Assembly (NCBI RefSeq): GCF_003171515.1
Contig: NC_089397.1
Span: 806,001-870,000, forward strand
Origin: Pyrenophora tritici-repentis
Lineage: Eukaryota; Ascomycota; Dothideomycetes; Pleosporales; Pleosporaceae
Direction of reading: 5' to 3'
DNA: 64,000 nucleotides
Shown here: piece after piece, positions 46,374-57,428 of the stretch
Layout: each line of letters starts with the position of its first letter
Numbering within the stretch: the first letter of the stretch is position 1
Translations under genes and position numbers: made by a program
Notes under the pieces: model-generated
The model's input: the letters and a program-made list of their open reading frames with translations, nothing else
What the model was told of the DNA's origin: nothing
The model's database searches: none

Positions 46374-47291
46374 TCATGCAGCTATCACTTTATCCTTTGG
46401 AACAGCCGGTAGCTTTTTATCTCTTCCTACTCCGCGAACTCTATTCTCTTCCTCGAACAAGCTCTTGAAGACCCCGCGTTCCATATTACACTGCTCCCGC
46501 ATCGTCCTTGTATCCGACTCCGGCTGACCGAGGTGATCCGTCCACTGCATTGCGGTGTCCTTGTGGGTCAACTTCCTGTTGGAAGCCTCCTCCAGCCGAC
46601 CCAACCCGACCTCCCACGCATCTTCGCTTATGTCACGACTTCTCATAACGTCTCTCAGGATCATGGTGTCTTTCTTTGTTTCTCTTTCCCTTTTTCTTTG
46701 CCCTAATCGTTTGAGGCATCGTACCAGGAGGACAATCGGCAGTACAATGGCGATGAGACTGCTGAGCACAATCGCAAAAATCTCGCCGGCTGCGATAGTA
46801 GCCTTTGGTATAGCTTTTTCCGCGATCGTAGATGGGACTGAAGGAGTAGAGGCTGATGAATACGTTGTCTGGAACGATGCTACTGCGAAGGAAGGCAATA
46901 TTCTATCCGCATTGCTCGTTGTCGTGCCTGTCTGACTGCCTGTCTTGGGAGCGATCACTGACACAAACAGACCACTAACTGGTGCGTTGAAAGGGTCACC
47001 CGATGCCGTCTTGTAGGAGCCTACACCGACTGTGGGGCAGGGCCGCGTGTCGATATCAATATGACTTTCCAGGGGGATGTCCATGCTACAGAGTTTCAAA
47101 AGTCGCGTGGCAATGCGGAGTATTGCGTAGAGCTTGAACACCGGTTGAAGGCAGCATGGCCCCATCAACTCACGGGAGCTCGACGTACCTATTGTACAAT
47201 TCCGGTGCGGGTAAAGGGGCGACATAGCGAACCTACCAACCACAACTGTCCAGCACACAACGGTTATACTGGTACTGCTTACAGGGAACAT
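46374..47291 (-). CDS. Single-span membrane protein of unknown function
   Basis: Open frame of 305 residues. The N-terminal ~60 residues are irregular and may not be real coding sequence. Residues ~85-165 are Ser/Thr-rich (FQTTYSSASTPSVPST). One strong membrane span follows (IFAIVLSSLIAIVLPIVLLV), then a basic stretch (RCLKRLGQRKRERETKK) and a charged cytosolic tail ending LPAVPKDKVIAA. This is the layout of many fungal sensor-like or WSC-like membrane proteins, but without a recognised domain. The true start may lie in a missing 5' exon. Confidence 0.55.
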   Translation of the reverse strand: MFPVSSTSITVVCWTVVVGRFAMSPLYPHRNCTIGTSSSRELMGPCCLQPVFKLYAILRIATRLLKLCSMDIPLESHIDIDTRPCPTVGVGSYKTASGDPFNAPVSGLFVSVIAPKTGSQTGTTTSNADRILPSFAVASFQTTYSSASTPSVPSTIAEKAIPKATIAAGEIFAIVLSSLIAIVLPIVLLVRCLKRLGQRKRERETKKDTMILRDVMRSRDISEDAWEVGLGRLEEASNRKLTHKDTAMQWTDHLGQPESDTRTMREQCNMERGVFKSLFEEENRVRGVGRDKKLPAVPKDKVIAA

Positions 47292-47670
47292 GTCACCACG
47301 ATACTATTGGTTGACTGGGTGTACGTGTTTCAATGGGTCATACAGTCTAGCTCAGAGCAAACATGAGTTTGCTTGGTTAGATCGTTTGTGTCTTGGCTTT
47401 CCTCGCCGAAATTGTGTCACGACTGTATTTTTGGAGATACTATCCAGCCATGCATGCATACAGTATCTCCAGATACATAGGAGTAGCAATTTGGGCTTGG
47501 CGGCGCAATAACGTACGGGCGTTCAAAGACTTATATTGCGGTTTTAAGGTCCTTCCTTATCTCTTAACTTTAAGCTCACATATCACAGAAGCTATAGAAA
47601 ATGATTGATTATCGATTCCCTTAGGGGGAGACAACCCTATAGATCAAAGCTATTTGTTAATTACAACAGG

Positions 47671-48213
47671 TCATTCCGGGTTATGCTCTGTCAACACTAC
47701 TCCTTCCTTGTCCACTTTCTCGATAACCTTCGGCAAGCCATCACTCCCTTCCAATTTCCCGTCTTTCCAATCCCACCTCAACTGTTTCTTTGGCTTAAGA
47801 ATCATGGCTTGTTGCAGTTCCGGTCGCCTCTCTCCCAAGCCGTCATCCACTATACGGACTCCGCTGTCGATAGCGCCCCGCTCTAGCCATTCGCTCGCTC
47901 TATCATCAACTGACTCTGTCTTAATCTCTGGGAGCAGCTCTATAGCAGGAGAAGAGGGTGCTGATGAGTAGCGTCGGTGTAGGTCTTCGTAGTGTTCTTG
48001 CTGGATCTGCTGTCGGGAAAGACGATGTAAGAGACGCGATTCTCGGCCTGGTTCGGGATCCAGTAGGCCAGAATCAAGTTCTTGATGCTGACAGTCTTTG
48101 ATTTTGTCTCGGCTTATGAAGCGAATGAAGAAGTAGATCAACATCAGGACCAAGATTGTGGAGGTCAAGACAATGAGAGCGAGGAAGAGATCAGTCGTGG
48201 TTGGGGAAGACAT
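47671..48213 (-). CDS. Small single-span membrane protein, unknown
   Basis: Single-exon frame of 180 residues. After eight residues comes one long hydrophobic span (LFLALIVLTSTILVLMLIYFFIRFI), then a charged tail with RLLHRLSRQQIQQEHYEDL, a Ser/Pro patch and a basic, Trp-containing part (KPKKQLRWDWKDGK). No signal cleavage site is evident, so the span may act as an anchor with the tail in the cytosol. The family is not recognised. It neighbours another single-span protein on the same strand. Confidence 0.55.
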   Translation of the reverse strand: MSSPTTTDLFLALIVLTSTILVLMLIYFFIRFISRDKIKDCQHQELDSGLLDPEPGRESRLLHRLSRQQIQQEHYEDLHRRYSSAPSSPAIELLPEIKTESVDDRASEWLERGAIDSGVRIVDDGLGERRPELQQAMILKPKKQLRWDWKDGKLEGSDGLPKVIEKVDKEGVVLTEHNPE

Positions 48214-48708
48214 TGTAGCTCAAGTTTGTGTTATCGGTTGCTGTCAAAGTATGCAGGACAACAGGTCCGGAAGAGTTGTGGAGGTTGTGGCGCCTGTAGC
48301 CTAGGTATACTGCAGTACTTAAGCCTGTCACGCACTGCATCTATGCGCCATTTTGCAGCCCAACTGGGATTTTCGGGCACTTGATCCAGAGAGTCACGCA
48401 AATTGAAGGCCAGGTGTATCTGTGTATAACCTTTGCTGTACGGGGGATTGGTCAGAGTGTTCTGTAGCCTCCCAATGTTGTGCAGAGTAGTACGCAGTAT
48501 AGGAAGAGTAGACCGTACGACTACCAGCGGACTCGAGGGATATGACTGCCAGTTTAGATGCGTAAACACGGGAATGACACATTTGAGAGGATGTTCAAGG
48601 ACTCGACACGTCATCAATTATATTGATGGTCTCAGTTACAAGGGACCACACAAGGTTAGAGAAACTACAGCAGGGTAGATGCCCAGACCTTTCGCACATA
48701 CTCCTTCA
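48214..48708. other. Intergenic, no gene seen
   Basis: Between two minus-strand genes; only short unconvincing frames. Confidence 0.35.
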
Positions 48709-49387
48709 CTACAACGCTTCCAAGTAATCATAAACCAGTCTCACCCTAGTAAACTCATCCGTCCCCGTCTTCCTAACCACAAACCTCCTCGCTAACTTCC
48801 TCTCCCCACCAATATCTGCAAACCCCCAAATCTGCCACGCCGTCCACCCCTGCTTCTCATTAACCGCAAAGCCTTCCACTATTTCCCCCTCCTCAGTTTC
48901 CTTTAACCACCCTTCCGCCAGGAATTCCGCATCGGCAGGTTGACCATTGTTTTCTTCCTTGATCTTGGCGAGCCTAGAGTAGCGATTCTTACTTTGGACA
49001 GTACCAAACAGCCAATCTGTGTGCGCGCGTATGGACCAGTCTAGAATGCGCTTCTCGACATTGCCCTTGATACCACCGGTCACGAATTGCTCGATGGTGA
49101 TGTCGGTTGTAGGTGCGCCATCTTCACCTGTGGCGGGTGTTTGGCGGAGATGTTGCGTTAAAGTTGCTGCGCCGAGGCCTTTGCGAGTGAGCCAGCCGAT
49201 GCCTTGGAGAGCGAGCACGGGATCGAAAGGGTCAGATAGGCTTTTGTTCTAGTGGTTGTTAGAGGAAGAGCTGTTACACACATGAAGCTTGTTGCTAGTC
49301 GGAGTCATGGGAAGTATAACGAGTAGCGCTTACCATGGACCATTTGCCGTCCAAATTTTTGATATCAATGCTGGATGGTGCCGCCAT
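48709..49387 (-). CDS. Conserved fungal protein of unknown function
   Basis: Two exons: 49387-49334 and 49248-48709, 197 residues, phase-0 intron with a CACTAG acceptor. The frame reads MAAPSSIDIKNLDGKWSM, then after the intron NKSLSDPFDPVLALQGIGW. Alternating hydrophobic strands follow, with IEQFVTGGIKG, DWSIRAHTDWLFGTV, GWTAWQIWGFADI and an end at VRLVYDYLEAL. The NLDGKW...SD..LALQGIGW pattern suggests a small beta-barrel, as in lipocalin-like proteins, but this is a guess from the strand pattern. There is no signal peptide, so it is probably cytosolic. Confidence 0.65.
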
Positions 49388-51290
49388 GTTTCCTGATTTG
49401 AACAATAATCACCTCAATCTTGTTGTGTGAATGCTGGGTTGGATCTCCAGTAGCGCTGTTGCGAGGTTGCAAGATTAGATAGCGACAGAAATCGCGAGCG
49501 ATGACGATGTGTCGGATACAATATATAGGTGTGACACTTATGACAGTAGCCGTGCCCTGATCTACCATACGACTTACCAAAGTAGTTCTGGTTTGCTATC
49601 ACGTTCTTGATTAACAAAGCCTCGTTCTGCGCGCGCCGAGGTTCGTCCGCTTTAGGCTAGTGTGTCCGCGGGGTACCCTGAACCCTGATCTGGTATACGT
49701 TCGGATCTTTTGTCCACGGCAACACCTCTCGTACTAGGCTCGTGCCATGGAAAGCGTCGTGCAAATGTGTTAGATCGACATCTTTTCATTGGCGTAGGGT
49801 GAATGATAGCACATGGCACCACCGCAATTTGAGGTGCCGGAGCGATGTGGGCCATGAAGCTGCAGAAGAGGAAAGGGACCGGAGCATTGTGGCAGTGAGA
49901 GCTGGTATGCGGCTACCTTTCGCTTTCATCCCCTGTCTATCAATACTTCGGGAGACTTATGTCTTTCACATGTACGCATGCAGTTGCTCTGCGTTCTTCG
50001 TCAAAGCTGGTTGAGTTCAGGAAGAGAATAGATACCGGCCGACCGGCATGAAAGACATTTCGAGAACTATCAGTACACCCAGGTGACAAATCCCATCGTC
50101 CTGAAGCATTCAAAGACGTGCTTGCTGAAAAGTTCTTATTCAGTCCATTTGCTGTCATCCTCATCAATGTCCGAATAGTGGGACTACGGGTTGTACCTCA
50201 TGCGAAAAGCCTTGAAAACCCTGAGCCAGACTCGGGGTTGCTACTATTTCAAGAACGTTTCACCCACCTGTATCCTGTGAACTCAATAATTCCTCAGGTG
50301 CTGTGGTGTTTCGCTTGACTCGATGTCTGCATCGGTAGTTCCGAAACATCTGTCTAGTTTCAAGAGTCGCAAGTATAGTGCCGTGGAAGCGCAAAACATG
50401 GCGCGAACAACACCTGTGGGCGCCAACCCCCAAGAAGAGTGAACATCGTCAGTATCCTCGAATGTGAAATCAGCCTGCGACGCGCAGTGTCTGTAAGCAT
50501 CCATAATAACCGCATCACGTCACCAGAACCGATCCGCCTGGACAGATGGCACCTCCTAGGGTCTCCGTGAATAGTGTTTGATCGCTCTGTTGATTTTATT
50601 TCTGCCTCAATTCCTTGTGCATCTATTCGGTATACCATTATGCGCATACAAGCATTCGAAACCGAAAACTGCTCATTCGTTCTCCATGTCAAATACTCTG
50701 TCTAACTCCTGACCGTCGGCCCACTGTCATTGTCGCACAAAATCTCACTAGACTTGCTTGTCACCTTTTTACTCATTGGCTGCACACAAACGGGACCCTT
50801 ACAGCACCATTGTCACGAACCATAATTTCCTAGTGTTACTGGCGCGGTGAAAGCGCGACTCATACGTTCCAATCGGTTTTGCGATATTCTGGGTCTGCTA
50901 TCAGAGCACGTTCACTGTCACCCTTGCGCCAGTGGCTCAGCCTCTCTCAAGTGGAACATTTCCCCCAGGCATATAACATTGGAAGACCTGAAGGCATTTC
51001 TACACTATCGGTACGATAACTACATCTCTATCAAAAGGTTATCTGTCAGAAAAAGATCATTTTCTCTTTGGCGTCACACAAGCAACTGCTCTCGCTCGCT
51101 TTGACTCCACCACCAGTTTGTTTGTCAACAACACTTAGAGCTCGTGCCTACTATCACTCTTTCTCTGACTGGACCCTCACTCGCTACTCCCTAAATTCCC
51201 ACACAGCCAATATTTACATTCCACACCCCCACACTCAAAAACAACCACACCACAACCCACCTACCTACCAAACAACACTCGCCACCAACC
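49388..51290. other. 1.9-kb intergenic stretch, no gene seen
   Basis: Divergent upstream regions of the unknown protein gene and the Ser-rich protein gene. The last ~150 bp are a C/A-rich leader (CACACCCCCACACTC). No RNA gene or clear repeat seen. Confidence 0.4.
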
Positions 51291-52172
51291 ATGAAACCCT
51301 CCATCGTCCTTATCGCCCTCACAGGCACCACAAAAGCAACCATGCGCCTCCCCCAACTTGAAGAGCGCGCCCTCGACCCCGCAACCATGGACCCAACCCG
51401 CTTCTCCATCCTCAAAGTGCTCAAGTCAGCCATGCCCAGCGGCACTGACGTCCCAATGCCCAAGGCAGATTTCGAGCCGGAATGGTACCAGAAACTTCCC
51501 GTGGATGTCAAGGAAATGCTGCCAGGGCTCTATCCCGTCATTGGTGCTGCGGCGGCTACGTCCGAAGTACTGGATGCGGGTCAGAGCACTAGTACCAGTG
51601 CAGCTGCGACGGCGACGACGACAGAGGGCGTGAGCACCACTGCGCCATCATCGGTGTTGGTTTCTTCGGCTGAGTCGTCATTGCCGTCGTCTTCTGCGTC
51701 TGTGGAGTCCACGCTGGTGAGTGTGAGCGCTTCTTTGACTACTTCGTCATCTGTGGAGTCTTCATCTTCGTCTTCGTCTTCGTCTTCGTCTTCGTCGTCT
51801 CCTACATCGGAGACTTCTTCGTCGTCAAACTCGACGACTTCATCGCTACCACCTTCAAGTTCATCTTCTCTTTCTTCATCATTAGCTACTTCCACTGCTT
51901 CTTCTGGGTCATCAGACAACAGCACTCTGACTCTCTCGTCACAGCACACACCCTCATCTACAGGATCTGTCTCTATGCCCCCCACCCTCCCGGCAAACAA
52001 GACTACACTCGCCTCTGGCCCCAGTCCTAAGCCTACTGTCACGCTCTCTTTGCCGTCTGCGGCTACGTCGTCTCGACCTGCCAACGCCGGTGTCAGGATG
52101 ACGGTCAAGACGGAGATGTTGGCGGCGGTCGCGTGGCTGTGCGTTGGAGCTGGATTCGTCATCTATGCTTGA
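51291..52172 (+). CDS. Ser/Thr-rich, probably GPI-anchored cell-surface protein
   Basis: Intron-free frame of 293 residues. The N terminus (MKPSIVLIALTGTTKA) is a weak signal peptide. Residues ~20-85 form a small folded part (MDPTRFSILKVLKSAMP ... YQKLPVDVKEMLPGLYP). Residues ~95-255 are a Ser/Thr-rich, mucin-like stretch with a run of 14 Ser. The end is hydrophobic (MLAAVAWLCVGAGFVIYA) after a small-residue site, as in GPI-attachment signals. It is likely a heavily O-mannosylated wall or plasma-membrane protein. The Ser run is encoded by a TCTTCG-type hexamer repeat and may vary in length. Confidence 0.75.
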   Translation: MKPSIVLIALTGTTKATMRLPQLEERALDPATMDPTRFSILKVLKSAMPSGTDVPMPKADFEPEWYQKLPVDVKEMLPGLYPVIGAAAATSEVLDAGQSTSTSAAATATTTEGVSTTAPSSVLVSSAESSLPSSSASVESTLVSVSASLTTSSSVESSSSSSSSSSSSSSPTSETSSSSNSTTSSLPPSSSSSLSSSLATSTASSGSSDNSTLTLSSQHTPSSTGSVSMPPTLPANKTTLASGPSPKPTVTLSLPSAATSSRPANAGVRMTVKTEMLAAVAWLCVGAGFVIYA

Positions 52173-52557
52173 TTGCTACCACTTTACAACACTTGGGACT
52201 GCTATACAAAGGTTTACACTGTTCATATTTTGGGGGAAAGGGGAGGGATGTGGTGTCTGTCTTGGTTTACGAACTTGAGACGTTTGACATCTTTGTATCA
52301 GCTTTTGCGACGCACACCGAGGGTGTTGCGTATTGATTCTTGTATTGTTTAGTTAGTGCTTTTCCTTTTTTTTTGTATGTGTTCAGAGATATCCCCCCCG
52401 ATGAAGCGATGATTTGTACGAGTATTAGTTCGGTTTGAAGGGAGAAGAAGCCGTAATAACTATTTTGAATGTTTGGAAAATCTTGCTCATAAGTTGCTGT
52501 GATCTATTATGACATAACATGACCCATCTTCCCATCTAACCCTATCTCTCTCTTACT

Positions 52558-53864
52558 TCAGAGACACAATACCCCAGCAACCCTAACCCCCAAATCCAAC
52601 ACAGCCAAATGCTCATCCCCACCATCCACCAACCTCTTATCCGTCTCACTAAAGACACCGGCCAGCCGAACCTTCTTCACGTCCTCGACCCTCTCATCAA
52701 ACATAATCTGCTCATACAACTGACCCACAGTCTGCTGCGCACTCCACCCCTCTGCAATCATATTCTCCACAATCTTGGCAATCTCATTATACCTGATCTG
52801 TTTCGCGGCTGCCGACTTGGGAAACAGCGAGTCTGAAAAAGTAGAGAGCGTGGCGGGCGGGAGGACACCAGCGATTTCCGCGATGATGGGGAGGGAGATG
52901 GCGGGTGTAGAAGTTGGGGGTGCATCGACGTCCATTTCGTCTTCTTCGACGACTTTCTTCTTGCCCTTTTTGGAGGCACCGGCACCGCCGCCGTTGACGG
53001 CTTGTACAGCGCCGACGAGTCTGGCTGCGGACTGCAAGAAGGTAATTGCCTTTCTCAAATCGCCATCGGCGACTCTGACTAGTTCTTCTGCGACCCCGTC
53101 TTCCAGGCTCACATTCTCTAACTTTGCAATGTCGCTCACACGCTTGATAGCGTTTCCTTGATCCAGGCTCTTGAACCGGAATTTACTGCATCGAGAAGCC
53201 AGGGGATCGATAATACGGGTTACGTAGTTGCACACGAGACAGAATCTCGTCATGCGACTGTACGTTTCCATAGTCCTGCGGAGCGCGCTCTGCGCATCTT
53301 GTGTCATACTGTCTGCCTCGTCCAGTACGATGATTTTGAATGGCGGACATGGGTATTTATCTCTGTAACGCACTGTCTTTGTCTCGCCGCTGCTCTTGTC
53401 TTCAACCATGATGTTGTAGTTTGGGGCTACGCTGAGCTGTTGGCGCGCAAAGTCTTTTACTTTTTGACGCACGATGCTGATTCCGCGCTCGTCTGAAGCG
53501 TTCAGTTCGAGTACTCGGCTCTTCATGAGTTCGGGGCCGTAAAGTTCTTTGGCGAGGGCGAGAATGGTGGAGGTTTTACCGGTACCTGGGGGGCCGTAGA
53601 AGAGCATGTGGGGTAGGTTCGAGGATTGCATTGTGCGAGAGAGAATTTGGATCGTGTTGTCTTGAGCTGTGACTTCGGAGAGCGTCTTGGGGCGGCTGCA
53701 ATGGGTGTTAGTTCTACGGGTTTGCAGCCTTGCATGATGTGTGTGTACTATTTCTCGACCCATGGTTGCAGGCGATTGGGCTCTTGCTTTGTTGTGGGAG
53801 CTTTTGAGGCACTTGCTTGAGCAGCGGCTTGTTGCCGTGCCTTAATGTTGAAAAAGTCTGCCAT
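52558..53864 (-). CDS. RFC2: Replication factor C subunit 2 (human RFC4 type)
   Basis: Two exons: 53864-53749 and 53695-52558, 417 residues. The join restores WVEKYRPKTLSEV, the conserved RFC box. AAA+ marks: FYGPPGTGKTSTI (Walker A), VLDEADSMT (Walker B, RFC box V), LRRTMETYSR and CNYVTRIIDPLASRCSKFRFK (sensor 1 and SRC arginine finger). The SRCSKFRFK form and NYVTRIIDPL point to budding-yeast Rfc2. The clamp loader opens PCNA and places it on primed DNA. An acidic-basic insert (KKGKKKVVEEDEMDVD) of ~30 residues lies between the AAA+ lid and collar; the yeast protein is shorter. The last residues are hydrophobic. Confidence 0.94.
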
Positions 53865-54241
53865 TGTTGTGTGTCGTGTATGCGCTGAAGATGCGGGAAG
53901 TGGGAAAGCTAAAGTGCGACGCGTCGACGCGAAATCACGTTATTGCACGGACCACCATATAATGTCTCCCAGCAAACGTCACAGTACAGGATCATCACAG
54001 CATCGGAAGTATTTGAGGTATCTCTTAGATTCAGGGGTCTTGGAATAGCCAGAACGTCTAGTTTCCTACCTTCTGCGGATGACGCCAGAAGATGCATGCA
54101 CTCCGCGCTCATGCTGAGCTCATCATCGCACGTAACCATGTACCACCCATTCCCTGGCCTGCGTCCATGCCATGATCGATCGATAGTCGAACCTATGGTA
54201 TCAAGGGTCTTGCATCAGAAATCAGACTAGTATGGACTAAT
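53865..54241. other. Intergenic, no gene seen
   Basis: RFC2 promoter and NPL4 3' flank. It contains two MluI-like or CpG-rich motifs (GACGCGTCGACGCG, ~53918) that resemble the MCB element of replication genes, near the RFC2 start. Confidence 0.4.
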
Positions 54242-56304
54242 CTACTTTCCATTCAGCCTAACCCCCTTAACTCTCTTAGCCAATTGTACTGAATCGGAAT
54301 CTGAGCCATAAGAGGTCTGCCGCGTCGTACCAGGGGTATGCTCGACAGGGAGAGGTGCAGCCCCCCTACTGGCTGACGCGGAGAAAGTCGAGGATGGTAA
54401 AGAACGTTTAGGGGGGCGCTCACCAGTTTCTCTGAGAATCGTCAAAAGGGTTGCCCAGCCTCCGGTATGTTGGAGCGCTGAGCCTTCTGAGGTGTCGTGC
54501 GATGATGCGACTTTGAATAGGAGTGTCTCTTCGTCCTAGACATTTGGGTTAGCGGAACATGAGACTAGGTATAGACGGGCAAACCTTTGATAGAACCCCT
54601 AGATTGTGTATGAAGCATAGCATGTGAAAGTTGGAGATTGCGTTGAGATCACTGGTTGTGTTGAGGGCCAATCCATTTGCCTTTGCGTTGAGAACTTTGC
54701 TGAGATGCGAGACCTCTGGCACTTCGCCCATAGCCTCGCGGTTTTCAATTGGGAATTTTCCGCCAGTGAAGAGCGGGTTGGGCTGAGTAGGGAAACCGTG
54801 CGTGAGAGTAAGGAGAAGGTATTCAACTGGAAAAGCAGGTTTAGCAACCTCTTGTACGTTTGCGCCATGTTCGTTGATCCTTCGGTAGAAAACTTCGGGG
54901 ATGTACCGCGCTCGGCCCAGGGCTTCGTCATCCTCTTCCGATTGAACTAGCATGACCGATGGCTCTGCCGAAGGCTCAATAATATCGGCGCGCACCATCT
55001 CGACGGCGTCGTTGGAGACTTGGTAGGACGAGATACCAATCTGGCCTTTGTCGTCGCCGCTGATGACACAGGTAACAAAGTTAGATCCGTGTCGTCCGGT
55101 ATCGCTCCACTTGGAAGGACGGGGATACTTTGCCTGGTACCGTGCTGCGAAGCAAACCTCAAGGGAGGCCAGGTAGTACGAGTCCATGTGTCGCTTACAG
55201 ATGACAGAGCCGTCGCCGTTGTTGGTATCTAGTAGATCTGTAAAGATGACACCAACCCGCTGTAGACCGCACTGCGCAGCAATTTCATCAATCTCCTTTT
55301 CGTTGTCCCATTCTCCCAATGATATGCCGTCGGCCTCGTTGACTTGCGGTGGCTCGTAGATGGTTTCGACCACAGCCTTTGTTCCGAGTGGCACCTCAGT
55401 ATACTCCTCGTACCTGCCGTACAAGAAGCCCAGTCGCTGGCAGCCCGTTTGCCTCCAAAAGTTGATAAGATCGTCGACGACTTGTATAGAAGCAAATTCG
55501 ACGTGGTCCACCATGCGGTATTCTTGCGGCTTGAGCGAAATGGCGCTGGGCATGCACTTGGTACAAATGCCCTCTGGAAACGGCTTGTGTCCCGATGGAC
55601 AGTCAGGTTTTACGCGGTAATAGGGTTCTGTCAGTGGTGGCATGTACGAGCTTCCGAGCTCTGGTCGATTCTTCGCAGAATTGACCTTTCGTAGGTAGGA
55701 GTGGAAGGAGAGGTGCTTGATCTTCTTCTCGGCGAGGTATGCGGGCGAGTATGGCTCCAGCGGCATGCAGTAGTCGCACATGCCCTTTGGTCCGTGTGAG
55801 CACATGCGAGCGTCGCGCTTCCTGGGGATCTTTCCATCCTGCCTATCCAGTCTGTCGTCGAGGGGTGACTGCCTGACCACCTCCCATGGGTTCTTTATGA
55901 CTTGAGTGGGGGAACCGAGGGGCACAGAGGGCATTTCAGTGGCTGCGACGGGCTTGCCATTTAATCGCGAAGCACCTGCAGAGGATGAACTTTGGCCGTT
56001 GGATGCGGCGGATTGCTCCTCGAAGGTGAGGAAGAGTTGCGCGCCATTTCTGTATAATCATCAGCGGTGATATCTGGCACAGACAAGCTACTTACGATAA
56101 TCCAACTTGCTTGAAGCTCACGCCCTTCAGGTCAGCGAGCCTTCTAGCATCGCCACCTTGGGGCCGATTGCTGATGCTAATGCTCTGAATGTCGACATTT
56201 TTTGGTAGTTTCTCGGCGATCTGGGGCAGAATATCTGTAAAGGTATCCTCTGGCTGTACCGTCAACCTGAATTGGCCTTCTTTGCTCACGAACCTCAGTA
56301 TCAT
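54242..56304 (-). CDS. NPL4: Nuclear protein localization protein 4 (Cdc48 cofactor)
   Basis: Three exons: 56304-56096, 56049-54585 and 54535-54242, 655 residues. [16 protein letters not shown] begins the ubiquitin-like UBX-type domain. The zinc finger follows ([19 protein letters not shown], then [19 protein letters not shown]), then the inactive MPN domain ([26 protein letters not shown]) and the C-terminal Npl4 domain ([12 protein letters not shown]). With Ufd1 it binds Cdc48 and brings ubiquitinated clients for extraction, as in ERAD. The last intron uses a GTTTGC donor, unusual but the only one that keeps frame and likeness. The tail is a Ser/Thr-rich extension. It is divergent to SEC66. 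Confidence 0.95.
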
Positions 56305-56741
56305 GGTGGGCTATGAATTTCGGGATTGAGATGGGTCAAGTGGAAAGAGTTTCGGGGGTGGATGTGTGAGGATTTGTAGGGAAGGTGTGGGTAAAAGCAA
56401 GCAGAAGAACTTGGTAACTGTGGTTGCAGGTGGGTTATTGATTGATTACACAGTCGCTAGGAAGGCGTCGAAGGCGGCAGAATGACGCGCGCGAGCGAAC
56501 CCTGGTCGTAGCGCGAAACCACCCGGACATTTACCGAATTGCGAACAGGCCAGATATTCTATCGATAACTGACACTGACAACAAAGCGCATACCAAAAAC
56601 TTGGCCTTTACCTTCCCGCCGTATATCACTACTGAGGACACCGTCGCTCCTTTGAAGTTTGCACGACGTGGGAAATAATCCTGCAGCACACTCGCGAAAC
56701 ATCTCCGTTCACTCACTTGCTGCCCGCACCAAACAATCACC
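56305..56741. promoter_or_regulatory. Shared upstream region of NPL4 and SEC66
   Basis: 437 bp between divergent start codons. Both genes serve ER protein handling, so joint control is plausible. No specific motif stands out beyond a GATTGATTGATTACACAG stretch near 56430-56453. Confidence 0.4.
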
Positions 56742-57428
56742 ATGTGGCCCTTCGACATGGTCGACTGGGTGATGCTCACCGTCCCCTTTGCCTACATTGG
56801 TATCCTCGCCGGTTCTTTTGCCGTCTTCACAAATCTCTACAAGAAGCGCCAGGCTGCCAACGCCGCCTCGCTCGAACCCTGGTTCCCCACACATCTCCAG
56901 CGCAATGTCTACCTGTCTCTACTACACATGGAGGATCCCAAGGCACCAGACAGCGTCCTAAAGGCTGCCTTGTTGCGCCGCGCGACTGAAGACATTCACC
57001 GCATAGTACAGGTCAGGAATGCGAAGCAAGCACTCCAAGTACTGTTGCAGCGGGGCAGTGTGGGCGATGATTTGTGGCAACGGTTCCAGAGGGCGGAGAA
57101 GGAAATCGAGGAAGAACTCAGAGATGTCGTCAACGAGGTGAGTTCAATGACTTTCAAGTCGTATACACAAACTAACGCTACTCAGGCCAACGCATTCGCC
57201 CCCAACTGGGGCCAGACTATCTTCCAATCAGCTTCTGAAATGGCGCAGAACAACCACATCCGTGAGCGTCTGGCCGAGATCACAGCAAAGGCACCCGCGG
57301 AGAAGGAGTGGTGGGAGAAGCGCAAAGCTACCATTCAGTCCGAGTTCATGAAGGAGCTAGAGGACGAGAAGGTGAAGAGCGACGAGGAGGGTGTCATGGT
57401 GGAGAAGGCTGGAGCCAAGAAGGCTTAG
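56742..57428 (+). CDS. SEC66: Translocation protein Sec66 (Sec71)
   Basis: Two exons: 56742-57137 and 57186-57428, 212 residues. The short N terminus MWPFDMVDW is followed by one membrane span (MLTVPFAYIGILAGSFAVF) and a cytosolic domain with RNVYLSLLHMEDPKAPDSVLK, ALLRRATEDIHRI and ANAFAPNWGQTIFQSASEM, the family blocks. Sec66 is part of the Sec62/Sec63 complex that drives post-translational import into the ER. The 48-bp intron is in frame and free of stops; I remove it because the join ELRDVVNE-ANAFAPNWG fits the family. Confidence 0.93.
   Translation: MWPFDMVDWVMLTVPFAYIGILAGSFAVFTNLYKKRQAANAASLEPWFPTHLQRNVYLSLLHMEDPKAPDSVLKAALLRRATEDIHRIVQVRNAKQALQVLLQRGSVGDDLWQRFQRAEKEIEEELRDVVNEVSSMTFKSYTQTNATQANAFAPNWGQTIFQSASEMAQNNHIRERLAEITAKAPAEKEWWEKRKATIQSEFMKELEDEKVKSDEEGVMVEKAGAKKA

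Noticed and set aside
51581..52162. Asp/Glu-rich minus-strand frame of 193 codons
   Set aside because: Antisense of the Ser-rich surface protein (TCG/TCT repeats read as acidic codons).
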